A DNA stretch of 64,000 bases from an uncultured Lachnospiraceae bacterium. GTDB lineage: Bacteria; Bacillota; Clostridia; Lachnospirales; Lachnospiraceae. The stretch's first letter is position 1. The number at the start of each line of letters is the position of its first letter. Below the pieces are notes generated by a model. It searched no databases. It was not told where the DNA came from and saw nothing but the letters and a program-made list of their open reading frames with translations. Below, piece after piece: positions 36,310 to 45,833 of the stretch. The position numbers were made by a program, and so were the translations under genes. The stretch is from positions 62,001 through 126,000 of the forward strand of contig CAOKOL010000004.1 in assembly GCA_948470335.1 (NCBI GenBank), in the 5' to 3' direction.

Positions 36310-37554
36310 TTATTCCGCCACAATATTTTTGAAATACCAGTTGATTCCGCCTGTGATCGTGGCGTCATCCAGCGTCTGGCCTTCCTCGCAGACCACTTCG
36401 CCCTCGTTGGTCTCAATCAGTCCGCTGAATACGTCCCACTCGCCGGACAGGATCTTTTCTTTCGCCTCGCTGATCTTTTCTTCCGTGCCCTCCGCACAGA
36501 AATCAGCCAGCGGCGCGATGTCCACCAGACCCTCTTTCAGACCCGCAAAATAATTCTCTCCGGTCCATGTGCCGTTCATAATGCTCTCAACCGCATACGT
36601 ATAATATACGGACCAGTCCCAAACCACGGAAGTCAGTGCGGCTTTGGGCGCATCCTTGGACATATCGGAGTTGTAGCCTACGCCCCATACGCCTGCCGCT
36701 TCCGCCGCCAACTGGGGATTCGGGGTATCACAGTGCTGTCCGATCACGTCGCAGCCCAGATCAAGCAGCGCATTGGCCGCCTGGGTCTCTCCTTCGGGAT
36801 CAAACCAGCTATTGGTTACTCTCACATAAATCTGAGCGTCGGGATTTACCGAATATACGCCCATGGCAAATGCGTCGCAGCCTCCGGTCACTTCGGAATT
36901 GTCCTTGCCCATAGCCGCCACGTAGCCGATTTTATTGCTCTCTGTTTTCAGGCCCGCAGCGATGCCGCTTAAATATCTGGCCTGGTAAATTCTGCCGAAA
37001 TAGTTATTAAAGTTTACGCCGTTTGACTTATAGCCCGTACCATGGGAGAAAATCACTTCGGGATACTCGTCCGCCAATGCTTCGCAGGTATCCATAAAGC
37101 CCCAACTGGTGGCAAAAATCACGTTGCATCCTTCTTCCAGACATTCCTGAATCGCCGTCTCAATCTCCGTGGCGTTTGAATCGTCCACATTATTCTTTCT
37201 TACGATCTGGTCGTCGGAAAGGCCCAGATTTTCCTGCATACCCACAATGCCCTGGTCATGGGTATATGTATAGCCGGAACCCTCCGCCGGATCCGTGATA
37301 TGAATCACGCCGATTTTCAGGTCCTCTTTCGCGATAGCGGGCATCACGCCTGCTTTCGCTCCGCCGGCTGCTTCCGTCTCACCTCCGGCCGCAGTCTCTC
37401 CCTGAGGGGCTGCGGTCGTTCCTTCATCCTGCGCGGCAGCCGTTGTTCCTTCATTCTGTGCGGCAGTGGTTGTTTTTCCATCCTCCTTACCGCCGCAGGC
37501 GGTCAGGGAAAGAACCATTGCCAGTGCCAGTACAAGGCTCAGTGCTTTTTTCAT
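36310..37554 (-). CDS. BMP-family nucleoside-binding lipoprotein
   Basis: A 414-residue extracellular substrate-binding lipoprotein for the nucleoside ABC transporter. The signal peptide ends in the lipobox LTAC (Cys near residue 19), followed by GGK and a ~45-residue low-complexity linker with repeats of the type EGTTAA. The BMP/PnrA-like periplasmic-binding fold starts at ~60 (LKIGVIHITDPAEGSGYT). An earlier in-frame ATG exists, but ATG 37554 has AGGAGG at 6 nt and starts the signal peptide. It has its own promoter at 37697-37725 and a terminator behind it, so it is first in the nup operon. Confidence 0.94.
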   Translation of the reverse strand: MKKALSLVLALAMVLSLTACGGKEDGKTTTAAQNEGTTAAAQDEGTTAAPQGETAAGGETEAAGGAKAGVMPAIAKEDLKIGVIHITDPAEGSGYTYTHDQGIVGMQENLGLSDDQIVRKNNVDDSNATEIETAIQECLEEGCNVIFATSWGFMDTCEALADEYPEVIFSHGTGYKSNGVNFNNYFGRIYQARYLSGIAAGLKTESNKIGYVAAMGKDNSEVTGGCDAFAMGVYSVNPDAQIYVRVTNSWFDPEGETQAANALLDLGCDVIGQHCDTPNPQLAAEAAGVWGVGYNSDMSKDAPKAALTSVVWDWSVYYTYAVESIMNGTWTGENYFAGLKEGLVDIAPLADFCAEGTEEKISEAKEKILSGEWDVFSGLIETNEGEVVCEEGQTLDDATITGGINWYFKNIVAE

Positions 37555-37696
37555 GTCATTCCTCCTGTTTTTCATTCTTCCAGCTTTCCTTCCACATTAT
37601 CTCATGCGAAAGTTTCTCAAGCTGTTTCCGGTATTCTGTGTCACCCGACCGGATGGTCTGTTCAGATACCAGTCTTTTTTCTTAAAGCATAAATAG

Positions 37697-37725
37697 ATAA
37701 TACTCTATGTTACAACATATTTCAA
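37697..37725 (-). promoter_or_regulatory. sigma-A promoter of the BMP/nup operon
   Basis: On the minus strand TTGAAA (37725-37720), 17 nt and TATTAT (37702-37697). It leaves a leader of about 135 nt with a CCGGT/ACCGG hairpin; I see no known riboswitch in it. Confidence 0.75.
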
Positions 37726-37765
37726 GAATATTTTACAAAAAAAGTGCTTTTTTCATATTCTTCGA

Positions 37766-38428
37766 TCATTCGCACCCAGGCATCAATCTGCTGCGCAGTT
37801 CACTCACAAACCGGTTAAAACTGGGCGATGCATTCGCATCAAGATTCATATACTGTCCGATTGCTCTCGCCCATTCCGCTTTACATTTTCCAATTTCTCT
37901 GTATGTGGGGCAATCTTTCTTAAATTTTTTTAGCCCGCCTTTATATACAACATCGGCCAGACATTCCCATGTGCCACATATACTGTCCTGCCTGTATTCT
38001 TTATATTTACTTTCCCTCGCTTCCGGATAGGCTTGAAACAAAGCCTCCCTGTCGCCCAATAGCCAGGCCTCCATTTCCTCAATCGCAACACAAAAAACAT
38101 GATCCACAGATATCATGGCATAGACCGCCTGTCTGTTCAACTGTTCCTGAAATTCTTCTATATCACGCTCATCATTATCCAAAACCACGACGATACACGC
38201 ATCATATCCCGAAAAATATTTATCAAAACCTCTTAAAAAAATCAGTAAATCATTCAGAAGTTTATTTGTTTTAATCTCTTTCGCCTTTCCGGTACTTTTA
38301 AATCCGCCTATCCCCTGAAATGCTTTGCTGTCAACAGTAAATTCATATCCCTCTTTTTTCAGTTTATCCATCACATGCTCAACTAATATCCGTCCGGACA
38401 AATCCTCGATCAGACATTGAAAATGCAT
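37766..38428 (-). CDS. DUF4276-like TOPRIM-fold protein
   Basis: A 220-residue protein resembling DUF4276 proteins, TOPRIM-like partners of AAA ATPases. A conserved-type acidic residue is in CLIEDLSGRILVEHV near residue 8 and the DxD pair is in IVVVLDNDERDIEEF near residue 85. These match the catalytic acids of TOPRIM nucleases such as OLD. The frame opens at GTG 38437; ATG 38428 has AGAGGTGAGG upstream and is preferred. It starts 12 nt behind the ATPase gene. I infer a two-protein nuclease system, possibly anti-phage. Confidence 0.78.
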   Translation of the reverse strand: MHFQCLIEDLSGRILVEHVMDKLKKEGYEFTVDSKAFQGIGGFKSTGKAKEIKTNKLLNDLLIFLRGFDKYFSGYDACIVVVLDNDERDIEEFQEQLNRQAVYAMISVDHVFCVAIEEMEAWLLGDREALFQAYPEARESKYKEYRQDSICGTWECLADVVYKGGLKKFKKDCPTYREIGKCKAEWARAIGQYMNLDANASPSFNRFVSELRSRLMPGCE

Positions 38429-38440
38429 GCTCCTCACCTC

Positions 38441-39661
38441 TCATCCAAAATATTTATCATACCATAAATCCCCTACCACGACTCCCTGTTCCGTTAATTC
38501 ATTGACAAACGGATAGTCAGACACTCTCTGCGCTACGGAAAATCCGTCTGCTTCTTTTCTCAAAACCCATACTTCTTCCGGAGATAAGGCATTTACAAAA
38601 AAAGGACTGTGTGTGGTGACAAATAACTGTTTACTGAATCCTCTCCCCACATTTTTCTTCATTTCCTCTGCCAAATCGGCCAGATAATGATGATAAAGTC
38701 CATTTTCCGGTTCTTCGATAAACACCAGCTGACGTGGATTGCTCTCATGCAGCAATAAATAATACGCAAACAATTTTAACGTTCCATCTGACATTTTCTG
38801 TGTAAAAAAAGGCGATTCAAATCCTTTTTCCCAAAATTGCAGAACAATCTGTCCATTCGGCATTTTCAATGGTTCAATCCTCGTGATCCCCGGTAATTTA
38901 TCTTGAATATCTTTTAATATTTTGACAAATTCATTCTTGTTTTCCCGATACATATATTGCGCTACATTATTCAGATTACTGCCTACTCTGTCCAAATAAG
39001 GCTGCGGCGCTGAAGTCTGAATCTTTCGAGCGGCATCCGGCGTAAAATAACACAAGTACCAGCTGCGCAGAAATTTCAAAAATTTCTCGATCCTGGTATA
39101 CTGTTTCATCGCTCCCAGCGTCACAACGCCCAATTTTCGATTATCTGACAACGTTACCGGCACCTGCACGCCATCGCTTACACCGGTATCGTCATCCCTC
39201 CCGCCAAAATTTCCTTCATACGCAAAACCACTTCCATTTTGCAGACGTAAGAATGATCTGGGTCTTCCTTTCGCCTCCACTCGCTGTCTTAAACGTTCTT
39301 CTTTCACAAATGGTCTTCCGGCTCGATCCAGATCAATGGACACTTCATAGGTAATCGGACGAGCATTATTACTTTCACGATAATACAGCTCAAATTTTAT
39401 AGGGTCTGTTTCGCCCTGTGAACGAATCTGCTCAAATCCTCCCCTGTTTCCGGCATCACATGCCGCTTCTACGTCAGAATCCAGGCAATCCGCTATAAAT
39501 CCAAACACATCCGCAATTGTGCTCTTCCCGTTCCCGCTTGGACCTATAATTGTAGTCATATTTTTCAATGGCGGCTGTTCCTGATGCGTATATGTTCTTC
39601 CTAACGTGATATCCCTCAATGAGCCATAATTTTGAATAAAAATCCCTTCGATTTTGCCCAT
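38441..39661 (-). CDS. AAA family ATPase (AAA_21/OLD-like)
   Basis: A 406-residue ABC-like ATPase. Walker A is GPSGNGKST at 40-48, the signature-like block is TQKMSDGTLKLFAYYLLLHE, Walker B is QLVFIEEPENGLYHH, and the H-loop region is QLFVTTHSPFFVNAL. This layout is that of OLD-family and related abortive-infection ATPases, without an attached nuclease domain. The nuclease role is probably supplied by the DUF4276-like protein encoded 12 nt downstream. Base composition is more AT-rich than its neighbours, consistent with acquisition. Confidence 0.88.
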   Translation of the reverse strand: MGKIEGIFIQNYGSLRDITLGRTYTHQEQPPLKNMTTIIGPSGNGKSTIADVFGFIADCLDSDVEAACDAGNRGGFEQIRSQGETDPIKFELYYRESNNARPITYEVSIDLDRAGRPFVKEERLRQRVEAKGRPRSFLRLQNGSGFAYEGNFGGRDDDTGVSDGVQVPVTLSDNRKLGVVTLGAMKQYTRIEKFLKFLRSWYLCYFTPDAARKIQTSAPQPYLDRVGSNLNNVAQYMYRENKNEFVKILKDIQDKLPGITRIEPLKMPNGQIVLQFWEKGFESPFFTQKMSDGTLKLFAYYLLLHESNPRQLVFIEEPENGLYHHYLADLAEEMKKNVGRGFSKQLFVTTHSPFFVNALSPEEVWVLRKEADGFSVAQRVSDYPFVNELTEQGVVVGDLWYDKYFG

Positions 39662-39715
39662 AAACCCTCGACTCCTGTCCTTTTATTTCATTTTATTAGT
39701 CAATATCATAATTCC

Positions 39716-39749
39716 ATAAACGGGACGACTGATCAAATCAGCCGCCCCG
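39716..39749 (-). terminator. terminator of the EF-G-like gene
   Basis: On the minus strand CGGGGCGGCTGAT pairs with ATCAGTCGTCCCG around 3 nt and is followed by TTTAT, about 60 nt past the stop. The T tract is short. Confidence 0.7.
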
Positions 39750-39810
39750 CCCGTATCTGCCAGATTCTGTTTTTTACAATTCCCAAGCCTCCGGTCTTTT
39801 GTTTCCGTTA

Positions 39811-41886
39811 TTATTCCGCAGCCCTCGCGGCAATCTCTCTCTGCTGTACATCCACAGGCGCCTGCTCATAGCGGGCGAACTCATAGGAGAAGGTACCGAT
39901 GCCGCCTGTCATGGAACGCAGATCCGTATTGTAACCGAACAGCTCGGACATGGGCACATCTGCCGTAATCACCTGCTTGCCGCCCGGAATATGATCCATC
40001 CCCAACACACGGCCGCGGCGCTTATTCATATCGCCCATTACATCGCCGGCAAAGTTATTAGGAACCGTTACGCTTAAAGTAGCGATCGGCTCCAGCAGCA
40101 CCGGGCCCGCTTCCATAAAGCCTGCCTTGAACGCGATGGAAGTCGCCGTCTTGAACGCCATCTCCGAAGAGTCTACCGGGTGATACTTGCCGTCGATCAG
40201 CGTCGCTTTCAGACCCACTACCGGATATCCGGCCACCGGCCCTTTCAGAACGGAATCCTGCAGACCCTTCTCCACGGCCGGGAAATAATTCTTCGGCACG
40301 GCGCCGCCCACTACCCGTTCTTCAAATACGAACGGTGTCTCCAGATCGCCGGAAGGCTCAAATTCCATCACAACCACGCCGTACTGTCCGTGTCCGCCGG
40401 ACTGTTTCTTATGCGTGCCGGTAACGGTGGATTTTTTCAGGATCGTCTCGCGGAATGCCACTTTCGGTCTGGAAAGCTCCACATTTACTTTATACCGCTC
40501 CGCCATCTTGCTGACCGCCACCTCAAGCTGCTGATCGCCGATGCCGTACAGAAGGGTCTGACGGTTCTCGCTGTCTATCACGCTCTTTAAGGTCAGATCT
40601 TCGTCCATCAGCTTCGCCAGCGCGGAAGCAATCTTATCCTCGTCGCCCTTGTTCACGGCCTTGTAAGCCATGCTGGTGTAAGGCACGGAAACCTCAGGAC
40701 GGTCATATACCACCTGCGCGCCTTTCAGAGCGATGGTGTCGCCGGTGGCGATATGATTGATCTTGGCCACTGCGCCGATGTCGCCGGCTTTCAGCTCGGA
40801 AACCTCGATGGCCTCTTTTCCTCTCAGAACATACAGTTTGGACAGCTTTTCTTCTGTCTCTTTATTTACATTATAAAGCATAGTGTCCGGTGTCAGAGAA
40901 CCGGTGCATACTTTCAGCATGGAATACTTTCCGATAAACGGATCCACCAGCGTCTTAAATACCTTGGCGCTCATATACTTGCTGCTGTCATATTCCACCG
41001 GCACGATCTCGCCGTTGCTTAAATCCTTGCCGTATACGGATCTCTGCAGCGGTGAAGGGAAGTACTTGGAAATACAGTACAGAAGCATCTTCGCGCCCTG
41101 GGCATTGATACCGGAGCCCATCAGAACAGGCACAATCTCGCCGTCCATCACATGGGTGCGAAGCGCCTGGGAAATTTCTTCATTGGTAAAAGTATCTCCC
41201 TCGAAATAACGTTCCATAAATTCTTCGCTGGTCTCGGCCACAGCCTCGATCAGAGAATCGTAGCTGACAGATACATGATGCTCCAGATAATCCGGGATCT
41301 CACATTCCTCAAACTCGCTGGTCTCGCCCACAAAACGGCGGCCTTTCATCTTAACCAGGTTTACATAGCCCACAAATTTCTCGTTCTCTCTCATCGGAAC
41401 GTAGAAAGGCGCCACCTTACGGCCGAATTTCTCATTCAGCACCAGCATGATATTCTTAAAGCTGGCATGGTCGTCATCCATTCCGGTCACGAAGAACATA
41501 ACGGGAAGTCTGTTCTTCTCGCAGAGCTCCCAGGCTTTCTCCGTTCCCACTTCCACGCCGGCCTTGCCGTTGATTACGATCACAGCCGCGTCGGCAGCGG
41601 CTACCGCTTCCTCGGCTTCTCCCACAAAGTCAAAATATCCGGGCGTATCAAGCACATTCACTTTATAGCCTTCCCACTCGATGGGAACAAGGGAGGTACT
41701 GATGGAGAACTGACGTTTTGTTTCTTCTTTGTCAAAGTCACTGATGGTATTTCCGTCCGTTACCTTCCCCATCCGTTTCGTTATACCTGTAATAAACGCC
41801 AGAGCTTCTGTCAGGGTCGTCTTTCCGGCGCCACCGTGTCCGAGAAGCACAACGTTGCGGATTTTATCTGTTTCATAAACATTCAT
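39811..41886 (-). CDS. elongation factor G-like protein
   Basis: A 691-residue GTPase with the five-domain plan of EF-G. G1 is GHGGAGKTT (near residue 16), G3 is DTPGYFDF, and domain IV carries the HKKQSGGHGQYG loop. The G4 motif, NKMD in true EF-G, is TGMD here (FVTGMDDDHA), and switch residues differ. I therefore read it as the EF-G paralog class (EF-G2/FusA2-like) rather than the main translocase, and rpsL/rpsG/tuf are not beside it. ATG 41886 has GGAGGTAA 7 nt upstream. A promoter is at 41971-41999. Confidence 0.9.
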   Translation of the reverse strand: MNVYETDKIRNVVLLGHGGAGKTTLTEALAFITGITKRMGKVTDGNTISDFDKEETKRQFSISTSLVPIEWEGYKVNVLDTPGYFDFVGEAEEAVAAADAAVIVINGKAGVEVGTEKAWELCEKNRLPVMFFVTGMDDDHASFKNIMLVLNEKFGRKVAPFYVPMRENEKFVGYVNLVKMKGRRFVGETSEFEECEIPDYLEHHVSVSYDSLIEAVAETSEEFMERYFEGDTFTNEEISQALRTHVMDGEIVPVLMGSGINAQGAKMLLYCISKYFPSPLQRSVYGKDLSNGEIVPVEYDSSKYMSAKVFKTLVDPFIGKYSMLKVCTGSLTPDTMLYNVNKETEEKLSKLYVLRGKEAIEVSELKAGDIGAVAKINHIATGDTIALKGAQVVYDRPEVSVPYTSMAYKAVNKGDEDKIASALAKLMDEDLTLKSVIDSENRQTLLYGIGDQQLEVAVSKMAERYKVNVELSRPKVAFRETILKKSTVTGTHKKQSGGHGQYGVVVMEFEPSGDLETPFVFEERVVGGAVPKNYFPAVEKGLQDSVLKGPVAGYPVVGLKATLIDGKYHPVDSSEMAFKTATSIAFKAGFMEAGPVLLEPIATLSVTVPNNFAGDVMGDMNKRRGRVLGMDHIPGGKQVITADVPMSELFGYNTDLRSMTGGIGTFSYEFARYEQAPVDVQQREIAARAAE

Positions 41887-41970
41887 GTAAATTACCTCCA
41901 AAATATGTAGTGTGTTCATATCCCCGATGCAGCCCGGAGGATACAAAATGGACTTTGCCGCCCTCTTTCT

Positions 41971-41999
41971 ATTTTACTAAAAGATTCTCAATATTACAA
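41971..41999 (-). promoter_or_regulatory. sigma-A-like promoter of the EF-G-like gene
   Basis: On the minus strand TTGTAA (41999-41994), 17 nt and TAAAAT (41976-41971). The rest of 42000-42123 is AT-rich with nothing further recognised. Confidence 0.5.
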
Positions 42000-42123
42000 G
42001 CAATTAATTCATATTTCACAATTTTATATTTGAGATTTCAGATAAAGCCGGATTCTAATTTATCTGTTTATTTCTCCCCTTCAGCTCTCGCTTTAAAGTT
42101 TTAAAGTTCAACGTACTAATTCA

Positions 42124-42152
42124 TTGACAAACCCGCAGGGATAGAGTACAAT
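42124..42152 (+). promoter_or_regulatory. sigma-A promoter of aroF-tyrA-aroA
   Basis: TTGACA (42124-42129), 17 nt and TACAAT (42147-42152). It leaves a leader of about 145 nt before aroF. Confidence 0.82.
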
Positions 42153-42253
42153 GTTTCACGTTAATAAGGCCATCCGTATATTTTTTGCGCCGCTTTCCGT
42201 GTTATGTGCTCCGGAAACGGACTTAACATATACAATATAGAAACATTTACCAA

Positions 42254-42286
42254 GGCGTGTCAGAACATTTCTTTTGCGGACACGCC
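42254..42286 (+). promoter_or_regulatory. hairpin in the aroF leader next to the ribosome site
   Basis: GGCGTGTC (42254-42261) pairs with GACACGCC (42279-42286) around 17 nt. AGGAGG lies 6 nt downstream. There is no T run and no T-box core; it may modulate translation. Confidence 0.55.
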
Positions 42287-42306
42287 CTGCGCAGGAGGAA
42301 AGAGCA

Positions 42307-43320
42307 ATGATTATTATTATGAAACCGGGGGCAAAATCCTCATCCGTCCGGAATATCGTAAAAATTATTGAGGATAACGGATTACAGGCCCATCTCTCAG
42401 AAGGAGATCAGGTCACTATCATCGGTGCGGTGGGTGACAAAACCCGCCTCTCTCAGTCCAACATTCAGATTGCTCCGGAGGTAGAGAAAATCGTCAGTGT
42501 AACAGAATCCTATAAAATCGCCAACCGGCAGTTCCACCCCGATGATTCCGTGATCCATGTGGGAAATACCGATATCGGCCCCCATACGCTGACGATTATG
42601 GCCGGCCCCTGCGCCATCGAGAATGAAGAACAGCTTCTTTCCACGGCCAGAGCCGTGAAAAAAGCCGGCGCCACTTTCCTGCGGGGCGGCGCATATAAGC
42701 CCAGAACCTCCCCCTACTCTTTCCAGGGACTGGAAGAAGAAGGGCTGAAATATATGAAAACTGCCCGTGAAGAAACCGGGCTGCGCACCATCTGCGAAGT
42801 AACCAGCCTGAAAGCCATTGAGACCGCCGCCAGATACGTGGACATGCTGCAGATCGGCGCCAGAAACATGCAGAATTTCGAGCTGTTAAAAGAAGCCGGA
42901 AAATCCGGACTGCCCGTCCTTTTAAAACGGGGGCTGGCCGCCACCATCGACGAATGGCTGAACGCCGCCGAATACATTATGAGCGAGGGCAATGAAAATG
43001 TGGTGCTGTGCGAACGGGGCATCCGCACCTACGAAACCTCCACCAGAAACACCCTGGACATCAGCGCAGTTCCCGTGTTAAAGCAGAAAACCCATCTTCC
43101 GGTGATTGTAGATCCCAGTCACGCCACCGGAGTCAGAGCTTATGTGGCTCCTGTTTCCAGAGCTGCCGTGGCAGTAGGCGCAGACGGTCTGATGATCGAG
43201 GTGCATCCCTGCCCCTCCTGCGCATTGTCCGATGGTCCTCAGTCGCTGACCTTTGATGATTTCGAGCAGCTTTGCCAGGAATTGCGGCCCTATGCGTCGC
43301 TGGCCGGAAGGGAGTTTTAA
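42307..43320 (+). CDS. aroF: 3-deoxy-7-phosphoheptulonate (DAHP) synthase
   Basis: A 337-residue enzyme condensing phosphoenolpyruvate and erythrose-4-phosphate, first step of the shikimate pathway. It is the class I-beta form with an N-terminal ferredoxin-like regulatory domain (about residues 1-75) and a barrel carrying [28 protein letters not shown] and DPSHATG. ATG 42307 has AGGAGG 8 nt upstream and gives the usual MIIIMKPGA start. It leads an operon with tyrA (4 nt later) and aroA. Confidence 0.96.
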   Translation: MIIIMKPGAKSSSVRNIVKIIEDNGLQAHLSEGDQVTIIGAVGDKTRLSQSNIQIAPEVEKIVSVTESYKIANRQFHPDDSVIHVGNTDIGPHTLTIMAGPCAIENEEQLLSTARAVKKAGATFLRGGAYKPRTSPYSFQGLEEEGLKYMKTAREETGLRTICEVTSLKAIETAARYVDMLQIGARNMQNFELLKEAGKSGLPVLLKRGLAATIDEWLNAAEYIMSEGNENVVLCERGIRTYETSTRNTLDISAVPVLKQKTHLPVIVDPSHATGVRAYVAPVSRAAVAVGADGLMIEVHPCPSCALSDGPQSLTFDDFEQLCQELRPYASLAGREF

Positions 43321-43324
43321 CAGT

Positions 43325-44413
43325 ATGAACATCGGTTTTATCGGCCTGGGCTTAATCGGCGGTTCCATCGCCAAGGGACTGCGGAAAATTCACCCGGACT
43401 GGCATATGATCGGACTGGCCCGCTCGGAACAGACTGTGCGGGCCGCTGTGGAAGAAGGGGTGATCGACGAAGGGTGCCTCCGGGTAGATCAGCGGTTTTC
43501 CGGCTGTGACCTGATCTTTCTGTGCGCCCCGGTCGCTCACAATATCAGCTATCTGGAACAACTGAAACCCATCGTCTCAGACCGCTGCGTCATCACCGAC
43601 GTGGGCAGCACCAAAACGGAAACCCACCGGGCGGCAAAACGGCTTGGCATGGAACGCCAGTTTATCGGCGGCCACCCCATGGCCGGCTCCGAGCGCAGCG
43701 GCTTCGCATTTTCCACGGACCATTTGCTGGAAAATGCCTGGTATGTGCTGACGCCTACGGCCGCCAGCACCAGGGAACAGAAAGAGCTGTGCCTTTCCGT
43801 GGTGAAAGACCTGAATGCGCTGCCGCTGGTGCTGGATTATGAAGAACATGACTATATCGTGGCCACCATCAGCCACCTGCCCCATCTGATCGCGGCAGGG
43901 CTGGTAAATCTGGTGAAGGACAATGACAACCAGAATCAGACCATGAAGCAGATTGCGGCAGGCGGCTTTAAGGATATCACCCGGATCGCATCTTCTTCCC
44001 CGGAGATGTGGCAGCAGATCTGCACCACCAACAGCAGGAACATCGGAAAGATCCTGCGGCTGTATATCCAATCCATGGAGGATATTCTCCAGGCGGTGGA
44101 ACAGGAGGACGGCGAAAAAATCTACGGCCTGTTCGACACCTCCAGAACATACCGGGATTCCATTCCCGATCAGTCCAAAGGGCTGTTAAAGAAGGAATTT
44201 TCAATTTACTGCGACCTGCTTGACCGGGCCGGCGCCATCGCCACCGTGGCCACCACGCTGGCCGCCCATCAGATCAGTATCAAAAATATCGGTATTCTCC
44301 ACAACCGGGCCTTTGAGCAGGGCGTGCTGAAAGTGGAATTCTACACCCAGGAGGCCGCCGATGAAGCGGAAGAACTGCTGATACGGTGCCAGTATACGGT
44401 GTACAAACGATAG
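43325..44413 (+). CDS. tyrA: prephenate dehydrogenase with ACT domain
   Basis: A 362-residue NAD-dependent enzyme making 4-hydroxyphenylpyruvate for tyrosine. The N-terminal Rossmann motif is IGFIGLGLIGGSIAKGL; the active-site His block is GGHPMAGSERSG. A C-terminal ACT domain (from about residue 295, LDRAGAIATVATTLAAHQIS) should bind tyrosine for feedback control. ATG 43325 is 4 nt after the aroF stop. Length is normal for the ACT-containing form. Confidence 0.96.
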   Translation: MNIGFIGLGLIGGSIAKGLRKIHPDWHMIGLARSEQTVRAAVEEGVIDEGCLRVDQRFSGCDLIFLCAPVAHNISYLEQLKPIVSDRCVITDVGSTKTETHRAAKRLGMERQFIGGHPMAGSERSGFAFSTDHLLENAWYVLTPTAASTREQKELCLSVVKDLNALPLVLDYEEHDYIVATISHLPHLIAAGLVNLVKDNDNQNQTMKQIAAGGFKDITRIASSSPEMWQQICTTNSRNIGKILRLYIQSMEDILQAVEQEDGEKIYGLFDTSRTYRDSIPDQSKGLLKKEFSIYCDLLDRAGAIATVATTLAAHQISIKNIGILHNRAFEQGVLKVEFYTQEAADEAEELLIRCQYTVYKR

Positions 44414-44437
44414 GAAGACAAACGAGGTAACTTTTAT

Positions 44438-45715
44438 ATGATTACATTGACAAAAGCCGCCCGTCTGCGCGGAGAGCTGACGGTTCCCGGTGACAAATCC
44501 GTATCCCACCGCAGCGTTATGTTCGGCTCCATCGCCAGAGGCACTACGGAGATCACCGGATTTCTGCAGGGAGCCGACTGCCTGTCCACCATCGGCTGTT
44601 TTTCCGCCATGGGTGTGGAAATCGAGAATGACGGCGGGCGGGTCATCGTTCACGGACGGGGGCTGCGGGGACTGCGGCAGCCTGACCGGGTACTGGACTG
44701 CGGCAACAGCGGCACCACCACCCGGCTGATCTCCGGCATCCTAAGCGGACAGAATTTCTGCGTCACCCTGACCGGAGACGCCTCCATTCAGAAAAGGCCC
44801 ATGAAACGGATTATAACGCCGCTTCGGATGATGGGAGCGGATATCGTCAGCATAAACGACAATGACTGTGCGCCTCTGCGCATCCAGGGGAAACCGCTGC
44901 AGGGGATTCATTATCAGTCCCCCGTAGCCTCTGCCCAAGTAAAATCCGCCCTTTTGCTGGCCGGATTATACGCGGAAGGAGAAACCCAGGTAACGGAACC
45001 GGCGCTGTCCCGCAATCATACGGAACTGATGCTCCGGTATTTCGGCGCAGAGGTGGACAGCCGGGACGCCACCGCCTCCATCCGTCCCGCCGACGAGCTG
45101 TACGGCCGGAAAATCCATGTGCCCGGAGACATTTCCTCCGCCGCTTATTTTATCGCCGCCGGACTGCTGGTCCCTGACGCACAGCTTCTGATCCGCAATG
45201 TGGGCATCAACCCCACCAGAGACGGCATCTTGCGGGTATGCCGGATGATGGGCGCCGATCTGACGCTGTTAAATGAGAGTCACGACAGCGCAGAGCCTGT
45301 GGCTGACCTGCTGGTTCGCAGCAGCAGCCTGAAAGGATGTACCATCGAAGGGGCGCTGATCCCCACCCTGATCGACGAGCTTCCCGTTATCGCCGTTATG
45401 GCCTGCTTTGCCAGAGGAGAAACCCTGATCCGGGACGCCGCCGAGCTGAAAGTGAAAGAATCTAACCGCATCCGGGTGATGACGGAAAACCTTACCGCCA
45501 TGGGTGCGGACGTGACGGAGACTGACGACGGCATGATCATCCGGGGCGGACGGCCTCTGCACGGCGCCTCCGTTCCCTGCCATATGGACCACCGGATTGC
45601 CATGAGCTTCGCCGTGGCGGCGCTGGCTGCGGAGGGGGAAACCGTGATTCAGGACAGTGAATGCGTGAATATTTCCTATCCGGGATTTTTTGAGGAATTG
45701 GAAAAGATCAGGTGA
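44438..45715 (+). CDS. aroA: 3-phosphoshikimate 1-carboxyvinyltransferase (EPSP synthase)
   Basis: A 425-residue enzyme of the shikimate pathway. Substrate motifs are visible: GDKSVSHRSVMF near residues 18-29, LDCGNSGTTTRL near 87, and the C-terminal KVKESNRIRVM and MDHRIAMSFAV. The residue after the LDCGNSGTT block is of the class II type. It starts 24 nt after tyrA with CGAGGTAA upstream and ends at a bidirectional terminator. Confidence 0.97.
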   Translation: MITLTKAARLRGELTVPGDKSVSHRSVMFGSIARGTTEITGFLQGADCLSTIGCFSAMGVEIENDGGRVIVHGRGLRGLRQPDRVLDCGNSGTTTRLISGILSGQNFCVTLTGDASIQKRPMKRIITPLRMMGADIVSINDNDCAPLRIQGKPLQGIHYQSPVASAQVKSALLLAGLYAEGETQVTEPALSRNHTELMLRYFGAEVDSRDATASIRPADELYGRKIHVPGDISSAAYFIAAGLLVPDAQLLIRNVGINPTRDGILRVCRMMGADLTLLNESHDSAEPVADLLVRSSSLKGCTIEGALIPTLIDELPVIAVMACFARGETLIRDAAELKVKESNRIRVMTENLTAMGADVTETDDGMIIRGGRPLHGASVPCHMDHRIAMSFAVAALAAEGETVIQDSECVNISYPGFFEELEKIR

Positions 45716-45760
45716 AAAATAGGGCCGCGCATTTATTATTTCATGCGACGGCCCCATTTA
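45716..45760. terminator. bidirectional terminator between aroA and the convergent membrane-protein gene
   Basis: GGGCCGCGCAT (45722-45732) pairs with ATGCGACGGCCC (45743-45754). On the minus strand it is followed by TATTTTT; on the plus strand by an AT-rich tract. Confidence 0.75.
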
Positions 45761-45833
45761 ATAAAATATTCAGCAGAATACGTTGACAACGTCTCTTACA
45801 AGATTTCCATAACGCCGAACTTGAGCATCATAT

